64,000 nucleotides of DNA from Lentisphaeria bacterium (GTDB taxonomy: Bacteria; Verrucomicrobiota; Lentisphaeria; Victivallales; UBA1829), in assembly GCA_017541665.1 (NCBI GenBank), contig JAFXYP010000008.1, positions 1-64,000 on the forward strand. The letters run 5' to 3'. The notes under the pieces are model-generated. The model was not told the origin of the DNA and did no database searches. It worked only from the letters and a program-made list of their open reading frames with translations. The stretch's first letter is position 1, and each line of letters opens with the position of its first letter. The position numbers were made by a program, and so were the translations under genes. Below, one piece after another: positions 1 to 9,244 of this stretch.

Positions 1-1
1 C

Positions 2-88
2 GATGCCCTGGCAGACGCTTCCGCCTTCGGTCTTGCTGATTCTCAGCTGATCGACGACAAGCAGTCCGCCCTCGGCCTCCTTGCCTGA
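2..88 (+). CDS. C-terminal end of an unknown protein (partial)
   Basis: The first bases of the window read as an open frame of 28 codons ending in TGA at 86-88. It is rich in Ala, Leu, Asp and Ser and ends in ALGLLA. A perfect rho-independent terminator follows 52 bases downstream, which supports this being the end of a real gene that begins before the window. The fragment is too short to assign a family. Confidence 0.5.
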   Translation, partial: DALADASAFGLADSQLIDDKQSALGLLA

Positions 89-140
89 TCGGCTGACAGC
101 CGCAACCCGGCGACAGGTGACAACACCTGAAGCCACAACG

Positions 141-174
141 GCCCCCGCGCCCGGAAACGGACGCGGGGGCTTTT
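141..174 (+). terminator. rho-independent terminator
   Basis: A perfect 9-bp stem (GCCCCCGCG at 141-149 with its complement at 162-170), a 12-nt loop and four T residues. It closes the partial gene at the left edge. Confidence 0.85.
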
Positions 175-224
175 CTCTGCCTGCGGCCTGCCGGGAAAAA
201 AACGGAAAAAAACGCGGAATCCGC

Positions 225-253
225 TTGACAAATGGAGTAAACAGATGTAAGTT
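225..253 (+). promoter_or_regulatory. sigma70-type promoter of hpf
   Basis: A consensus -35 TTGACA at 225-230 is followed after 17 bp by TAAGTT at 248-253, a weak -10. It lies between the upstream terminator and the hpf ribosome-binding site. Confidence 0.5.
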
Positions 254-322
254 GAAGGAGAAGAGGTCGGAACCGGACGGATCCGGCCCGCTCAAGGAAC
301 CATTCTAACCAAGGAGGTCATT

Positions 323-673
323 ATGGACATTACCGTCAGCGTTCGTCACTTCGAACTGGACAATGAAGTACGCGAATACGCCGTGAAAGCGGCTGAGGAT
401 GCCTTCTCCGAATTCAGGCTGCGGATCAGCAGCGTGAACATCGTTCTCGACATGCAGAGGAATACGATCACGGCGCATCTTGACGCGGCCGTGAAAGACC
501 ACCCTGTCACCGCGGCTTCGCAGGCGTTCGACAACGTCTACAAGGCCATCGACGAAGTCGTCGCGAAGGCGTCCGCGCAGATGCGGCGCTACCTCGACAA
601 GAAACAGGACCATAAGCATACGCCGTCCATCGGCGCGGCGACCGCGCAACCGGAGACGGAAGCGGAGTCCTGA
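323..673 (+). CDS. hpf: ribosome hibernation promoting factor, short HPF/YfiA family
   Basis: A 116-aa protein of the HPF/RaiA family, which binds the 30S decoding region and inactivates or dimerises ribosomes during stationary phase or starvation. The N-terminus (MDITVSVRHFELDNEVREY) and the following alternating strands and helices over about 95 residues are typical. The last 20 residues are a short polar tail, so this is the short form without the dimerising C-terminal domain of long HPF. A strong ribosome-binding site (AAGGAGG) lies 6 bases before the ATG. It is monocistronic, with its own promoter upstream and a terminator downstream. Family assignment is secure; the exact hibernation mode is inferred from length. 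Confidence 0.9.
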   Translation: MDITVSVRHFELDNEVREYAVKAAEDAFSEFRLRISSVNIVLDMQRNTITAHLDAAVKDHPVTAASQAFDNVYKAIDEVVAKASAQMRRYLDKKQDHKHTPSIGAATAQPETEAES

Positions 674-722
674 GTCCGTCGAACCATACCGCGACGGCAT
701 GATCTGAGCCTGTCGCATCCCA

Positions 723-768
723 CGGCATGTCCCGGCAGTCGAAAGCACCGGAGCATGCCGTTTTTTTT
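723..768 (+). terminator. rho-independent terminator after hpf
   Basis: CGGCATG at 723-729 pairs with CATGCCG at 754-760. An inner CCGG/CCGG pairing extends the hairpin, and eight T residues follow. Confidence 0.85.
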
Positions 769-828
769 CGGTTTTCGGCGCATCCGATGGAAAATCAATG
801 AAAAAATGGAAAAAAAGCTGAAAAAAGA

Positions 829-856
829 TTGTTTTCTATAAAAAATGTGCTATAGT
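829..856 (+). promoter_or_regulatory. promoter of the argD operon
   Basis: TTGTTT at 829-834, a 16-bp AT-rich spacer, then TATAGT at 851-856 with TG one base upstream (extended -10 TGC-TATAGT). Confidence 0.75.
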
Positions 857-897
857 AACTCTTTTCCACATCTATCAGGAAAGGATACCGGGAAAAA

Positions 898-2115
898 ATG
901 AAACAGGACCTCACGAAAAAACTCCAGAAACTCTACGAAAAGAACGTCATGAACACCTACGGTACTCCGTCGACGCTGTTCGTGCGCGGCGGCGGCGTCA
1001 ACCTGTACGACGCGAACCGACGCAAATATCTGGATTTTTCGTCCGGCATCTCCGTCTGCAGCCTCGGGCACTGCCATCCCGCCGTGACCGAGGCGATCTG
1101 CCGCCAGGCGCAGACGCTGGTGCATGTGTCCAACCTCTTCCTGAATGAAAATATGCCGCGCCTGGCCGAGATCATCGTGAAGAAGACGTTCGGCAAGGGG
1201 CGCGTCTTCTTCTGCAACAGCGGCGCCGAGGCGAATGAGGGGCTGATCAAACTCGCGCGCAAGTGGGGCAACGCCACCGGCCGCAACGAGATCGTCGTGA
1301 TGGAGAATTCATTCCACGGGCGCACGCTCGCCACGCTCGCCGCAACCGGCCGCAGCAAATACCGCGAGGGATTCAACCCCGACATGCCCGGGTTCAAGTT
1401 CGCGAAGTTCAACGACCTGAAGTCCGTGAAGAAAGCCATTGGGGCGAAGACCTGCGCCGTGCTGCTTGAGGCCGTGCAGGGGGAGGGCGGCATCCTGCCC
1501 GCCGACGAGGATTTCATCAAGGGCCTTGAAGCGCTTTGCAGGGAAAAGAACGTCCTGCTGATGTTCGACGAGGTGCAATGCGGCATGGGCCGTACCGGCA
1601 CGCTCTGCGCGTGGCAGGGATACGGCGTCAAGCCCGACGCGTTCTCGTTTGCCAAAGCCATTGCGAACGGCATCCCGATGGGTGCCTTCGTGTGCAACGA
1701 ACGGCTCTCCGGCGTGCTGACTCCCGGCACCCACGGCAACACGTTCGGCGGCAACGCACTCGCGACCGCCGCGTCCCTGGCCGTCTTCGAGACGATCTAC
1801 GGGGATAAGCTCCTGGAGAACGCCAAAGAGATGGGCGCGTACCTGCGCGGCAAACTGGAAAAGTTCGTTGAGAAATACGATTTCGTCAAGGAAGTCCGCG
1901 GACGCGGCCTCATGCTCGGCGTCGTGCTGGACTTCCCGGCGAAGGAGATCCTTCCCGTCCTGCGCGAAAAAGGCCTGGTGGCCCTGTCCGCGGGGGAGGT
2001 CGTGCTCCGTCTTCTGCCCCCGCTGATCGTGAAGCGGGAGGACATCGACAAGGCCGTGCGCATCATCGGCGCGGCATTCAAGGAATATTCTGCTTCGAAA
2101 GGAGGCAAGAAATGA
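898..2115 (+). CDS. argD: acetylornithine aminotransferase (class III PLP aminotransferase)
   Basis: 405 aa, full length for ArgD. It converts N-acetylglutamate semialdehyde to N-acetylornithine in arginine synthesis, and may also act on succinyl-diaminopimelate precursors. Visible features are the N-terminal YDANRRKYLDFSSGI block, the substrate and cofactor loop CNSGAEANE, the LLEAVQGEGG segment, the FDEVQCGMGRTG cofactor-binding block and the PLP lysine in SFAKAIANG (about K253). The ATG at 898 follows AGGAAAGGA. The next gene, argF, starts inside its stop (ATGA), so the two arginine enzymes are translationally coupled. A GABA or succinylornithine transaminase is possible from sequence alone, but the pairing with argF makes ArgD most likely. 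Confidence 0.9.
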   Translation: MKQDLTKKLQKLYEKNVMNTYGTPSTLFVRGGGVNLYDANRRKYLDFSSGISVCSLGHCHPAVTEAICRQAQTLVHVSNLFLNENMPRLAEIIVKKTFGKGRVFFCNSGAEANEGLIKLARKWGNATGRNEIVVMENSFHGRTLATLAATGRSKYREGFNPDMPGFKFAKFNDLKSVKKAIGAKTCAVLLEAVQGEGGILPADEDFIKGLEALCREKNVLLMFDEVQCGMGRTGTLCAWQGYGVKPDAFSFAKAIANGIPMGAFVCNERLSGVLTPGTHGNTFGGNALATAASLAVFETIYGDKLLENAKEMGAYLRGKLEKFVEKYDFVKEVRGRGLMLGVVLDFPAKEILPVLREKGLVALSAGEVVLRLLPPLIVKREDIDKAVRIIGAAFKEYSASKGGKK

Positions 2116-3020
2116 TCAGACACCTGCTCACAGGGCGCGAATTCGACCGCGCCGCACTGGAACAGCTTATCGAAACGACCGCGAAACTGAAGGCCGGACG
2201 CGGGAAGCCGGGACAGCCCCGCCCGCTGGACGGGAAGTCCATCGGCATGATCTTCGCGAAATCCTCGACCCGCACGCGCGTTTCGTTCGAGGTCGGGATC
2301 CACGAGCTCGGCGGCCAGCCGATCTACCTGGACGAGAGCAAGACCCAGATGGGCCGCGGCGAGACCATCGCCGATACCGCCCGCGTGCTCAGCCGGTTCC
2401 TGCACGGCATCGTGATCCGCACGTTCCGGCAGTCCGACGTGGAGGGGCTCGCGCAGTACGGGTCCATCCCGATCGTAAACGCCCTGACAGACGACTACCA
2501 TCCGTGCCAGGCGTTCGCCGACCTCTTCACGATCTGGGAACGCAAAGGCAAGCTTGACGGACTGAAGATGGCGTACCTCGGCGACGGCGCCAGCAATATG
2601 GCGAATTCCCTCATGATGGCATGCAAGCTCGCCGGCATGACGTTTGCCATCGGCGCGCCGGAGGAATTCCGCCCGCGTCAGTCGATCATGGACGAAGACC
2701 TCGGCCCCGGCAAGGTGGAGTGGACCATCGATCCCGCCGCCGCCATGAAGGATGCCGATTTCGTCTACACCGACGTCTGGGTGAGCATGGGCTTCGAGAA
2801 GGAGTCCCGCGAACGCATGAAGATACTGGAGCCTTACCGGCTCGACATGAAGATGCTCGGACACGCCCGCCCCGACGCAAAGGTGATGCACTGCCTGCCC
2901 GCCCACCGCGGCGAGGAGATCACCGACGAGGTCATGGAGTCCGAACACTCCATCGTCTTCGACGAGGCCGAGAACCGCCTCCATATGCACAAGGCGATCC
3001 TCTGCACGCTCTTCCGGTAA
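2112..3020 (+). CDS. argF: ornithine carbamoyltransferase
   Basis: 302 aa, standard OTC length. It makes citrulline from ornithine and carbamoyl phosphate. The carbamoyl-phosphate loop SSTRTRVSF lies near residues 50-58, the DDYHPCQAFADL motif lies centrally and the ornithine-side HCLPAHRGEE motif is near residues 260-269. The start overlaps the argD stop by 4 bases. Arginine genes argD and argF are adjacent here, with no other arg gene in the window. The gene is followed after 24 bases by comEC, so the same transcript may continue. Confidence 0.93.
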   Translation: MIRHLLTGREFDRAALEQLIETTAKLKAGRGKPGQPRPLDGKSIGMIFAKSSTRTRVSFEVGIHELGGQPIYLDESKTQMGRGETIADTARVLSRFLHGIVIRTFRQSDVEGLAQYGSIPIVNALTDDYHPCQAFADLFTIWERKGKLDGLKMAYLGDGASNMANSLMMACKLAGMTFAIGAPEEFRPRQSIMDEDLGPGKVEWTIDPAAAMKDADFVYTDVWVSMGFEKESRERMKILEPYRLDMKMLGHARPDAKVMHCLPAHRGEEITDEVMESEHSIVFDEAENRLHMHKAILCTLFR

Positions 3021-3044
3021 GAAGAGTCGCCCGGGCGCCGCGCC

Positions 3045-5252
3045 ATGGAATCCGTGCCGGAACACAGGTCTGTTTCTCCGCGCGCGCTGTTCCGCCGAAT
3101 CCGAATAAGCGCGACAGCGTTCGAACAATCCTGCCCCGCCGCACTCTTTCTGTCGGCAGCCGTTACAGCCGTTCTCTCCGCCAGAGGGAACGGCTTTCCT
3201 TATGTCCTGGTCCCCGCAGCGGCAGTCCTGCTGATATGGACTTTGGTCCCGACGCGGGATGCGCTGGTCCGGTTCGCGCTGCCGATGCTGCCCGTGCTGA
3301 TCGTCGCGTTGTTCTGGCAGGGACAGCAGAAGAATTTCGTCGCGGAGGCGGCGGGGCGAGCGCGTTTTGCCGCCGAAGCAGAACTGACGATCGATGATCC
3401 GTCGGCATCCTCGCGGTCCGGCGAAGCGTTCCGCGTGCGGAATCTGCAATGCCGCGTAAAACGGATCCGTTATGGCGAGAACGTCCCGTGGATCGAGTTC
3501 GAAGACGTTTCTCCGCGCGTTCTGCTGGACCTGGGGAGGGAAGGGGAGCTTGCCGCAATGCCGCTTGGGTTCGGCGACACGGTGCGCGCGAAAGGCGTTT
3601 TCTCCGCTCTCGAGACGCCTCTTTTTCCGGGGGCGTTCGACTACGCCGCCTATCTGGAGAACGAGGGCATCTACGAGATATTCCGTCCTGAATCGATCGG
3701 GATCGTTTCGCATGGACGCGGGTTCCGGCGGTTGCTCTACGACTGCCGCGACGCCGCTTTGGCCGCCGCTTGCGCCGGGTTCCGCAGCGTCGAGAACGCC
3801 CGAATGGCCGGCGCGATGCTCGGAGGGCGGAAGGTCTCGCTGGAAAAGGAGACCCGTGCCGGTTTCCTCTCCAGCGGTACGATCCACATCCTGACGGTCA
3901 GCGGCACGCATGTCGGGATCTTCGCCTCGCTGCTCATGCTCGTGATGATCTGGGCGCCGTTCCGCAGGCGCTGCCTCGCCGTTCTGGCGCCGCTCCTGCT
4001 GTATGCGCTGTCAACCGGGATGCGGGAACCCGCGATGCGCGCCTATGTGATGATCGCAGTGTTCCTGGGGCTGCGGGCCCTGCTGCTGGCGTCCTCGCAC
4101 ATCAATACACTGATGCTCGCCGCATATGTGATTCTGGTCGTCTCCCCGGCCAGCCTGATGAAGCCGGGGATGTACTATTCCTTCCTGTCCGTCGGCCTGC
4201 TGCTGAGCCTGCCGCGCGACATGGGCTCCATCCTGCTCGGTTTCTTTTCCCGCGGGCTGTCGCAGCCGCTTCCCGCGCAGTATCTGCCGGAACGCCGCCG
4301 CGGGGCGGCGCATGCGGCCAGGGTGTTTTTCTCGATTCTTGCGGCGACCTTTGCGGCAAGTCTGGGCAGCGGCGTGCTTTCCATCCTGTATCAGGGGCTG
4401 TTTCCGATCTCCGCGGTCCCCGCCAATATGCTGGTGATGCCGCTCGCTTTCCTGGCATTCGTTCTGGCAGGTGCAGCACTGCTGTTATCCTGGGCGGGAC
4501 CCGTCGCGGTCTTCTTCTCCGGGCTGCTCGAACAGACCTTCCGGCTGATCGGATGGCTGGGGCGCTTCTTCGGCGGGCTTTTTGAAACAGCCGTCCCGCG
4601 TCCTCCGGTCTGGACGGTCGTGCTGTTTCTCGCCGCGCTCTTCTTCCTGCTCCGCACGAAATGCTGGCGCAGAGGTGTTTCCGCAGCCGCGATCATGACG
4701 GCGCTTTTCGCATTCTGGTTCCTCCGTGCGGCATTCCTGCCCGCCGAGGTCATGGTCGTAAATGGCGGCGGGAGCGAACTGGAACCGGCGGTCGTCGTTA
4801 CGGATCCCGCGCTCGGGCGCGCCGATGTGGTGAACGTGCCGGATTACCGGACCGCAAACGCTCTGGCGGACTATCTGGAGGAACGAGGCATCACGGCCTG
4901 CCGCACCGTCGCGGTTTCCAGCGGCCGCAAGGCGTCTTTCGACGGGCTTGAGGCGCTTGCCGCGCGGATGCCCGTCCTGAATGTCTGCTGCCCATCCAAT
5001 GCACTGAAAAAGATGCCGGACGGCCCGGCCGTCTCGGCCCTTCCGTATGACGGCGCCGCACGGTCATACCATCTTTCCGACGATCTTTTTTCCTTTTCCA
5101 TCGGAACAATTGACGGTATTCTGCTGTCCAATCATACCGGTTGCGGACATCTGACGCTGAGGAAGGACGGTATCACGTTCCTGGATGCCGGAATCCAACA
5201 GACATCGGCGCGGCAGCTGACCATCCAAACCATTGAAAGCATTTCTCCATGA
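3045..5252 (+). CDS. comEC: ComEC/Rec2-type DNA uptake channel, C-terminal domain degenerate
   Basis: 735 aa. ComEC forms the inner-membrane channel for single-stranded DNA during natural transformation. Several hydrophobic helices lie in the N-terminal part (residues 25-90), then a soluble OB-like region, then the Competence domain with the diagnostic HILTVSGTHVGIF segment (about residue 282) and many membrane helices to about residue 570. The last 160 residues sit where the metallo-beta-lactamase-like domain is normally found, but I see no HxHxDH metal-binding motif, so this domain looks inactive or replaced. pilT lies 26 kb downstream, so pilus-linked uptake is conceivable. Family certain; competence is inference. 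Confidence 0.85.
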   Translation: MESVPEHRSVSPRALFRRIRISATAFEQSCPAALFLSAAVTAVLSARGNGFPYVLVPAAAVLLIWTLVPTRDALVRFALPMLPVLIVALFWQGQQKNFVAEAAGRARFAAEAELTIDDPSASSRSGEAFRVRNLQCRVKRIRYGENVPWIEFEDVSPRVLLDLGREGELAAMPLGFGDTVRAKGVFSALETPLFPGAFDYAAYLENEGIYEIFRPESIGIVSHGRGFRRLLYDCRDAALAAACAGFRSVENARMAGAMLGGRKVSLEKETRAGFLSSGTIHILTVSGTHVGIFASLLMLVMIWAPFRRRCLAVLAPLLLYALSTGMREPAMRAYVMIAVFLGLRALLLASSHINTLMLAAYVILVVSPASLMKPGMYYSFLSVGLLLSLPRDMGSILLGFFSRGLSQPLPAQYLPERRRGAAHAARVFFSILAATFAASLGSGVLSILYQGLFPISAVPANMLVMPLAFLAFVLAGAALLLSWAGPVAVFFSGLLEQTFRLIGWLGRFFGGLFETAVPRPPVWTVVLFLAALFFLLRTKCWRRGVSAAAIMTALFAFWFLRAAFLPAEVMVVNGGGSELEPAVVVTDPALGRADVVNVPDYRTANALADYLEERGITACRTVAVSSGRKASFDGLEALAARMPVLNVCCPSNALKKMPDGPAVSALPYDGAARSYHLSDDLFSFSIGTIDGILLSNHTGCGHLTLRKDGITFLDAGIQQTSARQLTIQTIESISP

Positions 5253-5280
5253 AAACCATAAGGAAAGGATTCCCGATGCC

Positions 5281-6453
5281 ATGAAATCCGTTTTCAATAC
5301 GCTTTTTTCGATCCTTGCGGGCGGATGCGCCGCCCTCCTGGCACTGAAATTCGTCAGCCGGCTGCCGGAAGAGCAGGAGGATTACCAGACGAAGATGCGT
5401 TCCTACACGGAACCGTTGGAACAGGTCCCCGCTCCGGCGTCTGCCTGGCCGGACTTCACCGGCACGATCGAACGCGCCATGCCCGCCGTGGTCTGCATCT
5501 CCAACCAGCGGATCGTCCCGTCTCGCCGCGGATGGGGACGCCCCGCGCAGTATTACGAAGTGCCGGCGGGGCAGGGGTCCGGCTTCTTCATCCGCGAGGA
5601 CGGCTACATCCTCACGAACTACCATGTGGCGAGCGGGGCGAACGCCCTGCTGGTCACGGATAACGAGGGGCGCGAATACCATGCCGACCTGGTGGGCGCG
5701 GATCCGACGTCCGACCTGGCCGTGCTGAAGATCGAGCCTCCGAAGGGGAAGAAATTCATGGCGCTGACGTTCGCCAACCCGAAGAACATCCGGCTGGGGC
5801 AGTGGACGATCGCCATCGGAGCGCCGTTCAGCCTGGAGCACAGCGTGACCGCAGGCATCGTGTCCGGCGTGCAGCGCTCCGGCGTCGGAGTGAACCTTTA
5901 CGAAAATTACATCCAGACGGACGCCTCCATCAATCCGGGCAATTCCGGCGGTCCGCTGCTGAACACCGCGGGCGACGTCATCGGCGTGAACGACTGCATC
6001 CTCGCGCCGTCGGGCGGTAATATCGGCATCGCGTTCGCCGTGTCCGCCGAAATCGCCAAGGCGGTCGCGGACACGCTCATCGAACACGGAGAGATCGTGC
6101 GTCCGTGGCTTGGCATCATGGGTGCGCCTCCCTCACAGCGGCGTTCGCCCGGAGAGGAGAACGAGGATCTGCAGAAAGGCGCGGTCATCAGCGGGATCAT
6201 CCAGGATTCCCCGGCGGCCCGCCTGGGACTGCGCGACGGCGACGTGATCGTGAAGCTGGACGGAGTCGATGTGAACGACACCTACGAGCTCCGGAACCGG
6301 ATCCTCTCGCTGGATCCTGGCACGATCATCAAGATCACGGTCCTGCGCCGGAATCTGCTCCACGAAACGAGTGTCAAGCTCGAACGCGCCCCGACCAACT
6401 GGTTCCGCAGCATCCCGCGGATCGCCGCCGTCAACGACGCGATCCCGCTTTGA
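5281..6453 (+). CDS. HtrA/DegP-type periplasmic serine protease with PDZ domain
   Basis: 391 aa from the ATG at 5281. I prefer this start over an in-frame ATG at 5233 because AAGGAAAGGA sits 11 bases before it and the protein then opens with a signal anchor. The trypsin-like domain carries the triad H115 (LTNYHVASG), D145 (PTSDLAVL) and S222 (NPGNSGGPL). One PDZ domain occupies about residues 280-380. HtrA proteases degrade or refold misfolded envelope proteins. One PDZ is the DegS-like layout, and the membrane anchor agrees with that. The gene starts within 30 bases of the comEC stop and ends at a strong terminator. Confidence 0.9.
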   Translation: MKSVFNTLFSILAGGCAALLALKFVSRLPEEQEDYQTKMRSYTEPLEQVPAPASAWPDFTGTIERAMPAVVCISNQRIVPSRRGWGRPAQYYEVPAGQGSGFFIREDGYILTNYHVASGANALLVTDNEGREYHADLVGADPTSDLAVLKIEPPKGKKFMALTFANPKNIRLGQWTIAIGAPFSLEHSVTAGIVSGVQRSGVGVNLYENYIQTDASINPGNSGGPLLNTAGDVIGVNDCILAPSGGNIGIAFAVSAEIAKAVADTLIEHGEIVRPWLGIMGAPPSQRRSPGEENEDLQKGAVISGIIQDSPAARLGLRDGDVIVKLDGVDVNDTYELRNRILSLDPGTIIKITVLRRNLLHETSVKLERAPTNWFRSIPRIAAVNDAIPL

Positions 6454-6480
6454 TGCCGTTCCCTGTTCGTTCCGGGGCAG

Positions 6481-6519
6481 GGCGGTCCGGCTTTCGAGCC
6501 GGGCCGCCTCATTCTTTTT
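6481..6519 (+). terminator. rho-independent terminator after htrA
   Basis: A 12-bp stem with one G-T wobble (6481-6492 with 6497-6508) closed by a TTCG tetraloop, followed by a T-rich tract. It ends the arg-comEC-htrA run. Confidence 0.9.
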
Positions 6520-6593
6520 CCGTTCGCGGCGGCATGCCGGTCCGACAGGGAATCCTCCTGTGCGACTGCCGGACTATTTTTTGCGGAAACGAT

Positions 6594-6622
6594 TTGAAAG
6601 TGGAAGAGGAATGCTGTATATT
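6594..6622 (+). promoter_or_regulatory. promoter of the M48 protease gene
   Basis: TTGAAA at 6594-6599, a 17-bp spacer and TATATT at 6617-6622 with TG directly before it. The leader to the ATG is about 105 nt. Confidence 0.75.
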
Positions 6623-6732
6623 AGAAAGGATTTGCACATGCGCCCGAGGCGCATTCTCAAGAGATCCTCTTCCGGGCTTCTCCGGACCGCATTCGACAAT
6701 CATCCTTTCCATTCATTCAGGAGCGAAATACT

Positions 6733-7572
6733 ATGACGACAGCCGGAAAAAAAAGTTTTCAGCACAAGCACACCTCTCTGGTCCTGATTCTGGCAGTCCT
6801 GGCCTGCTGCCTCTGCAGCTGCCGGAGCGTCCCGGTCACGGGGCGTTCGCAGTTCCTGCTGACGACCGAATCCTATGAGAACAGCCTCGGAGCCGAGTCC
6901 TACGAAGAATACAAGCAGGAGTATCCGAAGAGCACGAACGCCGAATACAACGCTGCGCTGGAACGCTGCGGCAACGCGATCAAGGCCGTCGCGAACGAAG
7001 TGGGCGACACCAATGATTTCGAATGGGAGTTCACGGTGCTGGATTCCGAGATCCAGAACGCATTCTGCCTGCCCGGCGGCAAGGTGGCGGTCTACAGCGG
7101 CATCATGGACTACATGGACAATGAGGCCGAGCTGGCGTTCGTGGTCGGGCACGAGATCGGCCATGCCATCGCCCGCCACGGCGGCGAACGCATGTCGCGT
7201 TCCATCCTCCAGTCCGTCGGCGCCGTGCTCGTTTCGGCGGCGTTCGACAGCGAAGTGATCGACGCCATCTACGGCACCGGCACGGAGATCGGCGTGATGC
7301 TGCCGTACAGCCGGAGCAACGAATCCGAGGCGGACGCCATCGGCCTGATCCTGATGGCGCGCGCCGGATACGACCCGAGCGCGTCCTACACCTTCTGGAA
7401 ACGCTTCACGAACAACGCCGAGGGCTCCAGCAAGCTGGAGGCCATCCTGTCCACGCATCCGTGCGACTCCGACCGCATCAAGGCCATGCAGGACAACGAG
7501 GCTGCCGCCCGCGCGGAATACAACAAGGCGAAGACCAAGTACGGCTTCGGAAAGACGTTTTCCCACAAATAA
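6733..7572 (+). CDS. M48 family zinc metalloprotease, lipoprotein
   Basis: 279 aa. The N-terminus has a basic stretch, a hydrophobic core and a Cys-rich lipobox (LCSC, followed by RSVPVTGRSQF), so it is probably a lipid-anchored periplasmic protein. The zinc motif HEIGHAIAR has H140, E141 and H144, and the downstream ESEAD supplies the third ligand. This layout matches the LoiP/YcaL/BepA group that clears misassembled outer-membrane proteins. It follows the HtrA protease gene but has its own promoter. AGGAGCG precedes the ATG. The exact substrate is unknown. Confidence 0.9.
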   Translation: MTTAGKKSFQHKHTSLVLILAVLACCLCSCRSVPVTGRSQFLLTTESYENSLGAESYEEYKQEYPKSTNAEYNAALERCGNAIKAVANEVGDTNDFEWEFTVLDSEIQNAFCLPGGKVAVYSGIMDYMDNEAELAFVVGHEIGHAIARHGGERMSRSILQSVGAVLVSAAFDSEVIDAIYGTGTEIGVMLPYSRSNESEADAIGLILMARAGYDPSASYTFWKRFTNNAEGSSKLEAILSTHPCDSDRIKAMQDNEAAARAEYNKAKTKYGFGKTFSHK

Positions 7573-7655
7573 CAATTGCGGAAACATGCGGCGTCCGGGG
7601 GCTTCGTCCCCGCCGCCGATTCGATCCGTCCGTCTGAACGATCCCCGTTTCTCCC

Positions 7656-9074
7656 ATGCGAACCTTCCGGCGATACAGTTTCCTGATCGGATGGATCCCC
7701 GTGGTCGCCGCGGTGGCGTCCGCGGCCCTTGCGCTCCGGCGCGAGCTCTGGTTCGATGAAGCGATCACCGTGACTCTGTACATGCTGCCGCTTCGTCTGC
7801 ACGAGATCTACCTCTCTTACGTCATCCCGAACAACCAGATCGCATATACGGTCCTGCTGAAACTGTGGAACTGCCTGCTGCCGGCCTCCTCTCCTGCCAA
7901 CGTGGCGTTCTGGCGCATTCTCTCGCTCCTGGTCTCGGTCGCGGCGTTCGCGATCCTGTTCCGTATGCGCGGGAAGATGCACGACCCGACGCCCTGGGGC
8001 ATAGTGACCGTGCTGGCCGTGTTCGCCGTTTCCCCGGTGTTCCGGAACTACGCCACGGCCCTGCGCGGGTATGCGCTGAGCTGGCTCTGGATCGCGCTTG
8101 CGCTCGACGGCGCATGGCGCATCTTTCACGGGCGCCCCGGGGCCGGGTGGTGCCTGTATGCCGCCGGGATGCTCGGCGCGGTCGGGACTGTGCCGACGAA
8201 CCTGCTGGCATGTGCCGGCGTGGCGGTCTACGCTTTCCCGTGGTGCAGGCGCGACTGGCTCCGGGATAAGAGGATCTGGCTGCTTGCGGCGGGGCCGTTC
8301 CTCGCTGTGGCGGTCTTCTATTTCCCGATCCGGGATGCCTTCCTGAAGACTTTTTTCCTGAATGAAGGGTTCTCAAGCCGTTTCGGTGCGCTGGCGGTCG
8401 TCTATGGCGCGGTTGCGGTCACGTTCGGCATCCTTCCCCTCGCCGAGATTCCGCGCCTGATGCGGCGCGGCTGGCGCAGGCGTCTCCGCTGTGCGATCTG
8501 GCTTCTTCCCGTGCCCGCCGTCTTCCTGCTCCGCAACGTGCCGTTTCCGCGCGTCTTCTGCACGCTTTTCCCCCTGTATGTCATGCTGATGGCGGATGGA
8601 ATCGCAGCCTTGGGGCGGATGTCCCGGCTTCGGACTGCCGCTTCGGCCGGATGCCTGCTGCTCTCCCTGGTGTTGTTCCGGTTGTGTGCCCCTGCGGCGG
8701 CTTCGGCGGCGGGATTGAGCGAATACGAGGACGACTACTTCCGGCCGTGGTACATGGCGGAGGACTATAGTGTGCGCGAACTCCTGCCCGAACTGGAAAA
8801 GCACCCGGATGTCTCCACCGTCTTCCTGAGCTTCGGCAGCGACCCGTGCCCCCTGATGTTCTATGCCGCGCTCCGCGACATCCGGAAGGAATTTCTCCCG
8901 GACCAGCCTGTCGGCCGCGTGAAGGCGCTTCCTCCGTCCGCACTGTTTATCCTGAGGCGGGACGAATCGCCGGAGGACTACGGGGCAAGATTCGCAGGGA
9001 GATTATCCCCTTTGTTCGCGGGGCACGACTGCACCTTGTTTTTGTTTGCCGGGGATGCGCCGCCTGCGGAATAA
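7656..9074 (+). CDS. polytopic membrane glycosyltransferase, GT39/ArnT-like
   Basis: 472 aa with about ten predicted membrane helices. After the first helix comes LWFDEAITV, the acidic loop typical of C-superfamily (PMT/ArnT) transferases, which use lipid-linked sugars on the outer face of the inner membrane. The last 110 residues form a soluble domain. No partner sugar-lipid gene is adjacent, so the acceptor is unknown. I see no good ribosome-binding site before the ATG at 7656. A GC hairpin without a T-run lies between this gene and the M48 gene, so read-through is possible. Confidence 0.7.
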   Translation: MRTFRRYSFLIGWIPVVAAVASAALALRRELWFDEAITVTLYMLPLRLHEIYLSYVIPNNQIAYTVLLKLWNCLLPASSPANVAFWRILSLLVSVAAFAILFRMRGKMHDPTPWGIVTVLAVFAVSPVFRNYATALRGYALSWLWIALALDGAWRIFHGRPGAGWCLYAAGMLGAVGTVPTNLLACAGVAVYAFPWCRRDWLRDKRIWLLAAGPFLAVAVFYFPIRDAFLKTFFLNEGFSSRFGALAVVYGAVAVTFGILPLAEIPRLMRRGWRRRLRCAIWLLPVPAVFLLRNVPFPRVFCTLFPLYVMLMADGIAALGRMSRLRTAASAGCLLLSLVLFRLCAPAAASAAGLSEYEDDYFRPWYMAEDYSVRELLPELEKHPDVSTVFLSFGSDPCPLMFYAALRDIRKEFLPDQPVGRVKALPPSALFILRRDESPEDYGARFAGRLSPLFAGHDCTLFLFAGDAPPAE

Positions 9075-9145
9075 AACAACGCGCCCCGCGCTGCGCACCG
9101 GTTTTTCCGCGAAAAAAATGAACTTGTTTTTTTGTGTTCCGGCAC

Positions 9146-9174
9146 TTGATTTTTCGCTTCGAACGGTGTACATT
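9146..9174 (+). promoter_or_regulatory. promoter of the peptide-binding protein gene
   Basis: TTGATT at 9146-9151, a 17-bp spacer and TACATT at 9169-9174 with TG directly before it. Its position inside the longer open frame that starts at 9134 is evidence that translation starts later, at 9245. Confidence 0.8.
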
Positions 9175-9244
9175 GGATGCAGTAAATCAGGATAAACAAC
9201 CCTGCGGCCGGATTCCCCGGAACCGCACAACCGCGAGATATTTC

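Noticed and set aside
1797-3911. 704-codon minus-strand frame opposite argF and comEC
   Set aside because: Shadow frame; Arg/His/Gly-rich without a recognisable domain.
7588-7617. GC hairpin after the M48 gene
   Set aside because: Stem is good but there is no T-run, so I did not call a terminator.
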